64,000 nt of DNA from Sphingopyxis sp. LK2115 (GTDB lineage Bacteria > Pseudomonadota > Alphaproteobacteria > Sphingomonadales > Sphingomonadaceae): assembly GCF_014595975.1 (NCBI RefSeq), contig NZ_JABWGQ010000035.1, positions 1-64,000 of the forward strand, in the 5' to 3' direction. The position numbers and the translations under genes were made by a program. Positions within the stretch are counted from its first letter, which is position 1; each line of letters opens with the position of its first letter. Under the pieces are notes generated by a model. The model was given only the letters and a program-made list of their open reading frames with translations. It was not told the origin of the DNA and ran no database searches. Below are positions 6,383 through 14,590 of this stretch, one piece after another.

Positions 6383-7687
6383 ATGGCCCGCTATTCATTC
6401 CGTCTGCCCGACATTGGCGAAGGCATCGCCGAGGCCGAGATCGTCGCCTGGCACGTCAAGGTGGGCGAGCGCGTCGAGGAAGATGCGCAGCTTGCCGACA
6501 TGATGACGGACAAGGCGACCGTCGAAATGGAATCGCCGGTTTCGGGCGTGGTCGTCGAACTGGCGGGCGAGGTCGGCGACCTGATTCCGATCGGATCGAC
6601 GCTGGCGGTGATCGAGACCGATGACGAGACGCTGGAAGCGCCCGCGAAGGAAGCCGCAGAGGACGCGATCGTGGCGGAAACGCCGGGGGCGGAGCAAACA
6701 CCGATGGCTGAAACGGTGGCGCCCTCTCAATCCGTGGACCCTGAGCCTGTCAAAAAGCCGTCCTTGCCGTCGACCGCCGAACGGGAAACCGGCCTATCAA
6801 CAGGTTCAGGCCAGAAGGGGAAGGAAAAGCCGGTGCTGGCCTCGCCCGCCGTTCGCGCGCGTGCAAAGGATCTGGGCATCGACCTGTCGCAGGTGCAGTC
6901 CGACGGCGATCGCATCCGTCACGCCGACCTCGACGCCTTCCTCCGCTATAGCGCGGGGCAGGGCTATCGCGCGCCGGGCGCGAGCCGCGCGCGCGCCGAC
7001 GAGCCGGTCAAGGTCATCGGGATGCGCCGCAAGATTGCGGAAAATATGGCGGCGGCGAAGCGCGCGATTCCGCATTTCACCTATGTCGAGGAAATGGATG
7101 TCACCGCGCTTGAAGCGATGCGCGCGGATTTGAACGCCAATCGCGGCGATCGCCCCAAGCTGACGATGCTGCCCTTCCTGATCGTCGCAATCTGCCGCAC
7201 GATCCCCGATTTTCCGATGATCAACGCCCGTTATGACGATGAAGCAGGCGTGGTGACGCGCCACGGCGCGGTGCATCTGGGCATGGCGACACAGACCGAC
7301 GCGGGGCTGATGGTGCCGGTGATCCGCGATGCGCAGGACAAGAATGTCTGGCAGCTGGCGAGCGAGATCGCGCGCCTCGCCGAAGCCGCGCGCAGCGGCA
7401 AGGCGAAAGTCGAGGAATTGACCGGCGGCACGCTCACCATCACGTCGCTCGGCCCGCTTGGCGGCATCGCGACGACGCCGGTGATCAACCGGCCAGAGGT
7501 CGCGATCATCGGGCCGAACAAGATCGTCGAACGTCCGGTGTTCGATGGCGACGACATTCGGCGGGCCAAGCTGATGAACCTGTCGATCAGTTGCGATCAC
7601 AGGGTGGTCGATGGCTGGGATGCGGCCAGCTATGTTCAGGCGCTGAAGAAGCTGATCGAAACGCCGGTGTTGCTGTTTGCAGATTGA
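6383..7687 (+). CDS. bkdB: Branched-chain 2-oxoacid dehydrogenase E2 (dihydrolipoyl acyltransferase)
   Basis: E2 forms the complex core and transfers the branched acyl group from lipoyl-lysine to CoA. In the 434-residue protein, residues ~1-77 are one lipoyl domain with the lipoylated lysine in 'MMTDKATVEMESPVSG'. A linker spans ~78-150. A peripheral subunit-binding domain lies at ~152-188 ('ASPAVRARAKDLGIDLSQV'). The acyltransferase domain follows and ends with the catalytic 'SISCDHRVVDGWDAASY'. The linker includes an imperfect palindromic repeat (6740-6810) translated in frame. No E3 gene follows, so the dehydrogenase component must be encoded elsewhere. LipA, needed for lipoylation, is at 60106. 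Confidence 0.95.
   Translation: MARYSFRLPDIGEGIAEAEIVAWHVKVGERVEEDAQLADMMTDKATVEMESPVSGVVVELAGEVGDLIPIGSTLAVIETDDETLEAPAKEAAEDAIVAETPGAEQTPMAETVAPSQSVDPEPVKKPSLPSTAERETGLSTGSGQKGKEKPVLASPAVRARAKDLGIDLSQVQSDGDRIRHADLDAFLRYSAGQGYRAPGASRARADEPVKVIGMRRKIAENMAAAKRAIPHFTYVEEMDVTALEAMRADLNANRGDRPKLTMLPFLIVAICRTIPDFPMINARYDDEAGVVTRHGAVHLGMATQTDAGLMVPVIRDAQDKNVWQLASEIARLAEAARSGKAKVEELTGGTLTITSLGPLGGIATTPVINRPEVAIIGPNKIVERPVFDGDDIRRAKLMNLSISCDHRVVDGWDAASYVQALKKLIETPVLLFAD
6740..6810. repeat. Palindromic repeat inside the E2 coding sequence
   Basis: Arms at 6740-6759 (CCTGAGCCTGTCAAAAAGCC) and 6791-6810 are complementary at 15 of 20 positions. The arm sequence resembles the 'CCTGAGCNTGTC' palindromes widely dispersed in sphingomonad genomes. 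It lies within the flexible linker between the lipoyl and subunit-binding domains and keeps the frame. Confidence 0.55.
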
Positions 7688-7706
7688 ACCTGCCCGGTTC
7701 GGTTCG

Positions 7707-7772
7707 TGTCGAGCAAGGTCGGGACACCCCGGCGGCGCGTGCTGACGATGGGCATTTCGACCTTGCTCGATG
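7707..7772. repeat. Inverted repeat pair between convergent bkdB and the DUF11 barrel gene
   Basis: CGAGCAAGGTCG (7710-7721) is exactly complementary to CGACCTTGCTCG (7758-7769) across a 36-bp spacer. Each arm sits in a wider, partly self-complementary unit. The site separates two convergent genes and may act as a bidirectional terminator or a REP-type element. No T-run is present. Confidence 0.5.
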
Positions 7773-7793
7773 CAAGCGGAGTCCGCGGCGGGC

Positions 7794-10700
7794 TTAAAGC
7801 CCTAATCCCGCAAAGCTCGTCTGGTCGAACTTCAGCTTGAAAGTCACATAGGCGCCCGATCGGGAGAATCGCGCATCCTCGAAATCGCGGTCGTGGAAGC
7901 CCGCGAAATTGTAACCGAAGGTGATGTTGGCGTTCGTCATCGGCGCCAGCGTCACCGTTGGCCCCCCGGCCCAGCTGACGGTATCGGCATCGGTGCCCAC
8001 GCGCACGGTGCCCGATGCCCCGACATCGACATGCTCGCCAAGGTTGAAACGAAAGTCGGCGCCGATCAGGTTCGACCAGCCCTTGACGTCATCCGCGCCG
8101 AAGCGGTCGAAATTATAGCGTGTGCCCCAGAAAAGTCCGACCTCGGCGCGCTCATGCCACCTGCCGCCTTCGCCGCGCACACCGAGCGGGGTCCAGTTGA
8201 TCGACAGACTGCCCAGCAGGCGGCGGCTCGTCGCGTCGCCGTCGATCGTCAGCGCGGCGCCGCCAATCGGTCCGGCCTGCCCCGCAACAGCATCGCGCAC
8301 CTTGTCAGAGCGGAACTCGCCCTTGCCCAGCCACGAAACCTGTGAGTTGGCCGGGCGGTGCGCCCAGCTCATCTCGAACTGGATCACCTCGGTCGTCGGC
8401 GTCGTGCCGTTGCCGCTGGCCTTGGCATAGGTGAACAGCGCGCCCAGGGCACGGCCTTCGCCCAGTTGGCGCAGACCGCCGAGCGTCAGGCCATAGCGGT
8501 TGGCAAGTTCACCATCGCGATATTCGGCACGGCCGGTGAGTGTCCAGCGGTCGGCGCGCCAGGTCGCGCCGGTGCTGATCGCCAGGAAATCCTCGGTCAG
8601 CACAGTGTTGCCGCCCAGAAAGCCGCCCGATGCGACCGGCTGCTGCGCGTTCAGCACGTCGCCCGCGCGAATCCCGCCGATCGTGCGATTGCCGTCGACC
8701 GAGACATCGACCGACAGATGGTTACCGAGCTTCAGCGACTGCGACAGCCCATAGGCAGCGAAGCTGCGCGGGCCATATTCGCCGATGTCCTGCCGGTTCG
8801 CGGTGGCGAGCAGGCGTGCGCCGGACCAGGGGGTGAGGTCGAAACCGAGCCGCGCGGTGCGCGCGCGGACCGTATCGCCGTCGGCGATTTCATAACTGCC
8901 GACGAGGTTGACGTCGCGGCTGATGCCGAAGCGTGCGCCCAGCCGGTGCCGTGTCGGGAAGTCGATGCTCGCATCCCTGCCGCCCAGAGCAAATTCGGTC
9001 TGCGCATCGAGTTCGAGGCGCTTATCGAACAGGCGCTGCGTCGCGCCGACCTGAACGATGGTCGAGCGGTTGCGCGCGGCGTCGGACAGGCGATCGTCGG
9101 CGTGCGTCAGCCCGGCGCGCGCGATGCTGCTGCCATTGTCATATTCGACCAGCGCGCGCGCGGCGCGGCGCCGCGCGCCGGTATCCAGATAGTCTTCCTG
9201 CCAGGCGCTGCCCGTCAGCGACAGCGTGCGCGTCGCGCGAAGGCGGGCATCAACGCCCAGCTTGCGCGTGCCGTCCTCTCCGCGATTGAGTTGACCCGCG
9301 CCGAAACCGGCCTCGCGCTCGCGGATATAGGCCAGGAAATCGGCGGCGCTGCCATGATGTTCGGCCTCGATCAGCCATGCTTTCGCGGTTCCTGCGGCGG
9401 CGCTGCCGCCGTGCAGCGCTTTCGCATTGCTCACCGCCAGTTCGGCGCGGACTTCGGTGTCGATATTCGGGCGATAGCGCACGTCGATGCCGCCAATGTC
9501 GGTCTGGGTGTTGCCGTCCTCGTCGTGGATGAAGGTCGCGCCGATACGCAACTTTTCATCGTCCGACCGATAGCTGACGCGACCGCCGGCGTTGAGCACG
9601 CGCTGGCCGACACCATCGACTTCATATTCGGCGACGATGAACTGCGGGTCGAGGTTCGACGACCGACTGAGCACTGGTGCGCGAAAACGGATCGTGCCCG
9701 ACAGATAGTCGATGTCGTAATCGACGTGGCGGGTCAGGGCGACGCTGTCGACGATGCGTTCGCTGTGCAGCCGGTCGCGCGTCTCGATGACGACCCGCTC
9801 GCTGTTCGGCACAATATCCTTTGCGCCGAGCTGGTACGGTCCCGTCAGGCCATTGCCCTGGATCTCGTCACGGCGGAACCGATAGGGGGTGTCGGCGACG
9901 AAGGCGGTCGCGGCAAGATTGCGGCCGCGATACTCTGCCTTGCCGCCGTTGAGTGCGCGCTGGTAGCGGGCAAGCTCAGGTTCCGAAATGCCCGTCTCGA
10001 TATCGCCGAACATCGCGTAAAATTGCGGGCGTTCGAGCCGCAGATAGAGCTTGCGAACCGATGCGGCATCATGGCGTGTCTCGTTGCGGTCGGCATAGAT
10101 GGTATAATAGGCGCGCGGATCGATCACGCCGCCGAAGCGCGCATCGTCCGCCTTCTTGTCGCTGTCATAGGCGAGCGTCATCAGCCATTTTCCGCGCACG
10201 CGTCCCTTGGCATAGAGCGCAAGGCGCCCGTCGGCATTGAGGTCGTCCAGCGTCTCGGCGACCGGCTCCATCCGGTCATCGAGCGTGTTGTATCCGAGCG
10301 TCCCCGCAGCAAAGCCGACGACGGTCCACGCACGATCGCCGGGGTCGAGCCAGGTTTCGATCACCTGCTTGCGCGTCACCCGATCGTCGCGGAACAGAAA
10401 GTCGATCGACAGCGTGCCCGAGGCGGTCGTCGGTTCAAGCTCGATATAGGCGATGCCGTCGTCGCCATCGACCTTCCAGACCGGTTGCGCGCGTTCGAGG
10501 CCCGACAGCTGGCGTGCCTGCTGCGCATCGGCCTCGATCGCCGGATAATAGGGTGCAGGGACGCTGAAATCGCCGGTCAGCCCGGCGCGGATCGGCTTGC
10601 CGTCGCGGTCGGTCAGGCGAACGGCGATCACCGGGCGCGTCACGCCATCGGCGACGAGCACCGATTTTTCGCGGATCAGCGCCGCGCGCATCGGGGTGAT

Positions 10701-12905
10701 CGAATAATGGACGCTGCGCTCGATCGTTTCGACCGTCGCGCCGTTCGCATCCTTTATTTCGGCCACCAGCCGGTTTTCGCCCTCGCGGATTTCGAGCCCG
10801 CGCCACAGGCTGACCGCGACGCGGCCGTCGGCCGATTTGCTGACGCCTTCAAAGGTCAGCGGATCGGCGGGCTGGCCGTTGACGCGCAGCGCGACGATCT
10901 GTCCCGGCGTGTGTTTGATCGCGGCGCGGATGGCCTTGGCGCGTGGATTATGGTCGGCGGCGGGGAAAAGCCAGCCGATGCCGGGTTCTTGCCCGGCCAG
11001 CCAGTCGCGATGGGCGCCGGCCGCTTCGGGATCGGAAAGGGGCGTCGCCACCGGGCGCGCGGAGGGGGCCGACGCAGCGCGCGGGGTGCTGGCGGCGGCG
11101 CGGAAGTCGGCGCGTTTCAGCGCGCCGCCGCGACCTTCGACAAAGCGCGAGATGGCGCTGCCCGCGCTTTGTGCGCTCCGCGCGCAATCGACGGCGGCGC
11201 GGTCAAGCGGCAGCGTCGAAGGATCGATCTGCACGACGTGCAGGCCGGGGCGCACCCCTGCGAAATGATAGCGGCCATCTTCGTCGGTGACGGTATAGCT
11301 GCCGTCCTGCAGCATCACGCGCACGCCCATGATGCCGTCGGCCTTGGCGGGATCGACCGCGCAGCCGCCGTCCGTGATACGGCCGATAATCGTCATGCGA
11401 TCGCCGAGCTGGTCGCGTTTGATCGCGATCGTCGCTTCGGCGATGTTGCTGGTCGTCCCGCGATTGTCGGTCGCGCTGGCGCGGTTCAGCGCGCTGCCCG
11501 GCTGCGCCGAGACGGCGACTTCGGCCAGATAGGTGAGCAGCACCGACCGCGCGGCCGCGATGCCGGGCAGGGTGACGGTGAAGGCGCGGCCGTTCGACTC
11601 TATCGCGGCGTCGACGCGCGCGCCATCGACGCGCACCGTGTCGGCACGCAGCCGCATCCCGGCCGGCAGGACGTCGCGCACCGTCACCGCGCCGGTGGTG
11701 CGCCGCGCGTCGCGATTGGCGACCTCGATCCGATATTGCACGACATCGCCCGGCACCGCGACCTGTGTGGAAGTCGTCTTGCGCAGGACCAGTGGCAGGC
11801 CGGGCTGGTCGACGGGAATGTCGACGCGCACCGGGGCGGGACTGTTCAGGGTAAAGGCACGGCCATAGCTGGCGTCGACGATGGTAAACGGCTGGCCGTC
11901 GTCGGGACGGCGAAATGCGGCCAGATCGGCCGGGCTGGCGGCCGACGGCGCGGTGAAGGGCGCGGGGGGGGCGACGATCAGCCGGTAGCTGCCCGGCGCG
12001 ACGAAGGGAAAGCGATAGTCGCCCGCCGGGAAGTCATAGACCGTCCCGCCCGAATCGGTGACGCGCTGTCCGGTGATAACGCTGGAAGGATAGGCCGAAA
12101 CGCCGTCGTCGCCGAACACGGCGGCGGGCTGGCCGGTGGCGGCATCGACGATCGTGACACGGCTGCCCGCCACGGGCGCGCCGTCGCCGCTGTCGAACAC
12201 GATGCCAAAGGGGTCGACAAGGAAGTCGATCGTCGCGAGCGCAACCAGACTGGCGCTCGCCCGATCGGACACGCGCAGTGTCAGCGGCGCGCCGGGGTTG
12301 ACCGACAGGCGACAGTCGCCCTGCACCACGGCGGGCGGCACGCCGATCGTGTTGATGAAACCGACGAACTCGCCGCTGTTTGCGGCGGTTTCGGTGAGGG
12401 TGATCGATTCGCGGTCGCCATTTTCGAGATCGAGAAGGACGGGCAAGGTGTCGCGCGCCTGCGGGTCGCGATTCGCCGATACGAGCGTCACGCCCACGAC
12501 GAGCATTTCGCCGGCGCGAAAGCGGTCGCTGCTCTGAAGCGATGCCGGGGCGGTCGACATCCCTTGATAAACGCCGGCGAGCGGGATTGCGGCCGTTGCG
12601 GTCGCGCTGAGCGCCCCGACGCCGCCCGTTCGCGCGCGGACGCATTGTGTCGGCGCGAGCGGTACCGAGCGGTCGCCGCCGCCGGTCGTCAGGCGATAGG
12701 TTGCCATGCGCGGCGGATCGGACGGGCGCGGGACGACGGCCACGTCGACGCGGTTCGACAGCGTCGCACCGCGATGGCCGTGATGCGTCCATTCGGCCGA
12801 CGCGGTGTTCGTGATCACCTGCGCGCGCGCCGCCGGAGCCGCAGGCAGCAGCGCTGCCGCAACCAGTGCAGTCAGAAGGCCAAGGGATGTGTCGCGGATA
12901 GCCAT
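7794..12905 (-). CDS. Large DUF11-domain outer-membrane barrel protein (1703 aa)
   Basis: Residues 1-28 are a signal peptide ending PAARA. The mature N-terminus 'VITNTASAEW' repeats a motif seen at the start of two smaller proteins upstream. About 370-495 is a DUF11-type Ig-like domain ('AVPGDVVQYRIEVANRDA', 'VTVRDVLPAGMRL'). About 505-560 is an SdrD-B/carboxypeptidase-regulatory-like beta fold ('VTDEDGRYHFAGVRPGLHVV'). About 660-850 are further beta domains. From ~860 to the end, alternating short strands with many aromatic and charged residues ('DYDIDYLSGTIRFRAP' and similar) suggest a large outer-membrane beta barrel. It is the last gene of a four-gene minus-strand cluster. The probable role is an anchor or export pore for the cluster's secreted DUF11 proteins; this is inference. 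ATG at 12905 begins a clear signal peptide. Confidence 0.8.
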   Translation of the reverse strand: MAIRDTSLGLLTALVAAALLPAAPAARAQVITNTASAEWTHHGHRGATLSNRVDVAVVPRPSDPPRMATYRLTTGGGDRSVPLAPTQCVRARTGGVGALSATATAAIPLAGVYQGMSTAPASLQSSDRFRAGEMLVVGVTLVSANRDPQARDTLPVLLDLENGDRESITLTETAANSGEFVGFINTIGVPPAVVQGDCRLSVNPGAPLTLRVSDRASASLVALATIDFLVDPFGIVFDSGDGAPVAGSRVTIVDAATGQPAAVFGDDGVSAYPSSVITGQRVTDSGGTVYDFPAGDYRFPFVAPGSYRLIVAPPAPFTAPSAASPADLAAFRRPDDGQPFTIVDASYGRAFTLNSPAPVRVDIPVDQPGLPLVLRKTTSTQVAVPGDVVQYRIEVANRDARRTTGAVTVRDVLPAGMRLRADTVRVDGARVDAAIESNGRAFTVTLPGIAAARSVLLTYLAEVAVSAQPGSALNRASATDNRGTTSNIAEATIAIKRDQLGDRMTIIGRITDGGCAVDPAKADGIMGVRVMLQDGSYTVTDEDGRYHFAGVRPGLHVVQIDPSTLPLDRAAVDCARSAQSAGSAISRFVEGRGGALKRADFRAAASTPRAASAPSARPVATPLSDPEAAGAHRDWLAGQEPGIGWLFPAADHNPRAKAIRAAIKHTPGQIVALRVNGQPADPLTFEGVSKSADGRVAVSLWRGLEIREGENRLVAEIKDANGATVETIERSVHYSITPMRAALIREKSVLVADGVTRPVIAVRLTDRDGKPIRAGLTGDFSVPAPYYPAIEADAQQARQLSGLERAQPVWKVDGDDGIAYIELEPTTASGTLSIDFLFRDDRVTRKQVIETWLDPGDRAWTVVGFAAGTLGYNTLDDRMEPVAETLDDLNADGRLALYAKGRVRGKWLMTLAYDSDKKADDARFGGVIDPRAYYTIYADRNETRHDAASVRKLYLRLERPQFYAMFGDIETGISEPELARYQRALNGGKAEYRGRNLAATAFVADTPYRFRRDEIQGNGLTGPYQLGAKDIVPNSERVVIETRDRLHSERIVDSVALTRHVDYDIDYLSGTIRFRAPVLSRSSNLDPQFIVAEYEVDGVGQRVLNAGGRVSYRSDDEKLRIGATFIHDEDGNTQTDIGGIDVRYRPNIDTEVRAELAVSNAKALHGGSAAAGTAKAWLIEAEHHGSAADFLAYIREREAGFGAGQLNRGEDGTRKLGVDARLRATRTLSLTGSAWQEDYLDTGARRRAARALVEYDNGSSIARAGLTHADDRLSDAARNRSTIVQVGATQRLFDKRLELDAQTEFALGGRDASIDFPTRHRLGARFGISRDVNLVGSYEIADGDTVRARTARLGFDLTPWSGARLLATANRQDIGEYGPRSFAAYGLSQSLKLGNHLSVDVSVDGNRTIGGIRAGDVLNAQQPVASGGFLGGNTVLTEDFLAISTGATWRADRWTLTGRAEYRDGELANRYGLTLGGLRQLGEGRALGALFTYAKASGNGTTPTTEVIQFEMSWAHRPANSQVSWLGKGEFRSDKVRDAVAGQAGPIGGAALTIDGDATSRRLLGSLSINWTPLGVRGEGGRWHERAEVGLFWGTRYNFDRFGADDVKGWSNLIGADFRFNLGEHVDVGASGTVRVGTDADTVSWAGGPTVTLAPMTNANITFGYNFAGFHDRDFEDARFSRSGAYVTFKLKFDQTSFAGLGL

Positions 12906-12973
12906 GCCAGCCCCGAAGGGAGCAGCGGCGGCCGGTGCCCCCGGCGCGCGCGCTGTTCCCGCCCGTTACCTGG

Positions 12974-14038
12974 TCAGTTGACCGTGGCGCGGAAAACGAG
13001 GGTGCGCGTCGCGCCCGCGGCGATCGTTGCGATCGTCCCCGACACGTTGGGCGCCGAATAGCTGCCGCCTGCCGTGCCGTCGGCGTTGCACGTTCCTGCG
13101 GTGACCGTGCCGTTCAGCAGGATCGTGCCCGCGTTGAAGGTCAGCTGGCCGGGCACGGGGTCGTTGATCACGACCGACGTGGCGTCAGCGCTGCCCGAAT
13201 TGGCGACGGCGATGCAATATTCGACGACCGCGCCCGGAATCAGTTTCGGGTTGGTCGTGTTGTTGAACGGGTCGGAGATGACGCGACTGGTCTTGGTGAC
13301 GGTGAGCGTCGCCGTCTGGACCGTATAATCGTCATCGTCGCTGTGCGACCCGTCGCGCGCGGCATCGCCGGTCACGCCAGCGACGTCGGCAAAGACGGTG
13401 TCCTTGCCCGCGGTGTTTGCGCCGGTCGTTTCGGTGATCGCCGCGCCCTGACTGCCCGACGTGCCGCCTTCGCGCGCCGTCGCGCGAAGGGTCACCCCGG
13501 CGACGGCGTTGTTGGCGAGCCCGGCCGGAATGTCGGCAACGACGAACAGGCGGATCGCCGTATCGACGACAAGCTCGTCAATATAGCCAGAAACCAGCGT
13601 GTCACCGGCATCCCAACTGCCGATCGAACCCGACGATGTGTTGTCGCGGTAAATGCGCACGTTGGTCGCGTTGAAGCTGTCGGTGCCGCCATGCGCGGCG
13701 GTGCCGCCGACGATCTGCGAGGCGACGAGCGCGAAATCGAGCACTTCGTTCGAGCTGTTGGTCAGCTGAAAGGTCGTCACGGCGTTGGTTTGCCCCGGAA
13801 CGACATTGGTTGTGACGGTGCCGACTTCCTCGACAAGCAGGTTGATCTTGCGATCGACGGTAAAATTGTTCGACGCCGATTGCTGGCCCTGCGCGACGCC
13901 ACCGACCTGATAGTCGACGGTAGCGGTATTGGTGATTGTGGTTCCCGCGGTCGTGCCGGCAGCAAGTGCCGGCGTGGCGGCGAGACTTGAAATCGCCGCC
14001 AGACCGATGAAGCCCACGTTGTTCAGCTTGCTGGTCAT
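12974..14038 (-). CDS. Secreted DUF11-type protein (354 aa)
   Basis: A signal peptide is followed by the mature start 'AGTTAGTTITNTATVDY', then a strand-rich protein low in cysteine and rich in Thr, Asn, Ala, Gly and Asp. 'INLLVEEVGTVTTNVVPGQTN' precedes a first Ig-like region. The last ~110 residues ('VTKTSRVISDPFNN', 'IPGAVVEYCIAVANSGSADA', 'VVINDPVPGQLTFNAGTILL') form a DUF11 domain of the TIGR01451 type. The ATG at 14038 is preceded by AAGGAG at 8 bases. It resembles the 334-residue protein at 14590-15594 in layout and probably belongs to the same surface structure. The function is unknown; a structural surface protein is the likeliest reading. Confidence 0.75.
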   Translation of the reverse strand: MTSKLNNVGFIGLAAISSLAATPALAAGTTAGTTITNTATVDYQVGGVAQGQQSASNNFTVDRKINLLVEEVGTVTTNVVPGQTNAVTTFQLTNSSNEVLDFALVASQIVGGTAAHGGTDSFNATNVRIYRDNTSSGSIGSWDAGDTLVSGYIDELVVDTAIRLFVVADIPAGLANNAVAGVTLRATAREGGTSGSQGAAITETTGANTAGKDTVFADVAGVTGDAARDGSHSDDDDYTVQTATLTVTKTSRVISDPFNNTTNPKLIPGAVVEYCIAVANSGSADATSVVINDPVPGQLTFNAGTILLNGTVTAGTCNADGTAGGSYSAPNVSGTIATIAAGATRTLVFRATVN

Positions 14039-14062
14039 AGCTGAAGCTCCTTGGCTTGGATC

Positions 14063-14090
14063 GATTGCCTATTCCCCACCGCTGGCAATC
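14063..14090. repeat. Hairpin in the gap before the 354-aa DUF11 gene
   Basis: GATTGCC (14063-14069) and GGCAATC (14084-14090) form a 7-bp stem with a 14-nt loop in the short AT-rich gap between two cluster genes. It could shape the mRNA between them. No T-run is present, so termination is doubtful. Confidence 0.35.
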
Positions 14091-14113
14091 ATTAAGCGGT
14101 TATTTTCAGGTAA

Positions 14114-14590
14114 CTATTTGACAATTCCCCGAAACATGAGCTTGCCCGTGGCCCCCGCCGGAATCGGCTTTTGAAAGGCCCAGCGGATATGCGTGACATC
14201 GGCGGGCTGCGCGGCACGGTGTGCGCCGTCGGCCGTCGCTATCGAAAGCTCGTCAAGCCGCCCCCACTGCTTGCCCCCGTCGACCGACACCAGCGGCTCT
14301 GTGTCACCGGCACCGGCGAAACGGACCGCGGCGGGCAGCGGATTGGTGACCACGAACTTGTCGGCGGCCTGTGCGCCGACGTTGCGATAATTCAGGACGA
14401 AGACGAGCCGGTCGCCGGGGACGACGAGCTTCGGTTCTTCGAGCAGGATGCGCTGCTTGCCATCGGCGTCGGTCGAAACCCGCTCGACAAAAACCTTGTT
14501 GTCGAGCGCAACCTGGTTGGCAGCGAAGGCCGGGCCGGGAAGCGCGGCGGCGAGCATAAGCAAAAGGGCAGGGCGCATGGGCATCTCCAT
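14114..14590 (-). CDS. Small secreted DUF11-like single-domain protein (158 aa)
   Basis: A signal peptide (MRPALLLMLAAALPGPAFAA) is followed by a single beta domain. 'LVVPGDRLVFVLNYRNVGAQ' and 'FVVTNPLPAAVRFAG' match the DUF11 pattern in which a 'pGd.v.Y.i...N.g' strand is followed by 'v.d.lP'. It lacks the 'ITNTA' N-terminal motif of its neighbours. Its start ATG overlaps the stop of the 334-residue gene (ATGA), so the two are translated together. The mature protein is about 135 residues, about the size of one Ig-like module. It could cap or link the larger subunits; this is conjecture. Confidence 0.7.
   Translation of the reverse strand: MEMPMRPALLLMLAAALPGPAFAANQVALDNKVFVERVSTDADGKQRILLEEPKLVVPGDRLVFVLNYRNVGAQAADKFVVTNPLPAAVRFAGAGDTEPLVSVDGGKQWGRLDELSIATADGAHRAAQPADVTHIRWAFQKPIPAGATGKLMFRGIVK

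Noticed and set aside
8358-13061. A very long open frame (over 1500 codons) on the plus strand opposite the DUF11 barrel gene
   Set aside because: It lies antisense to a gene with a signal peptide and recognisable domains. Its translation is arginine/alanine-rich with no known fold, as expected for the complement of GC-rich coding sequence.
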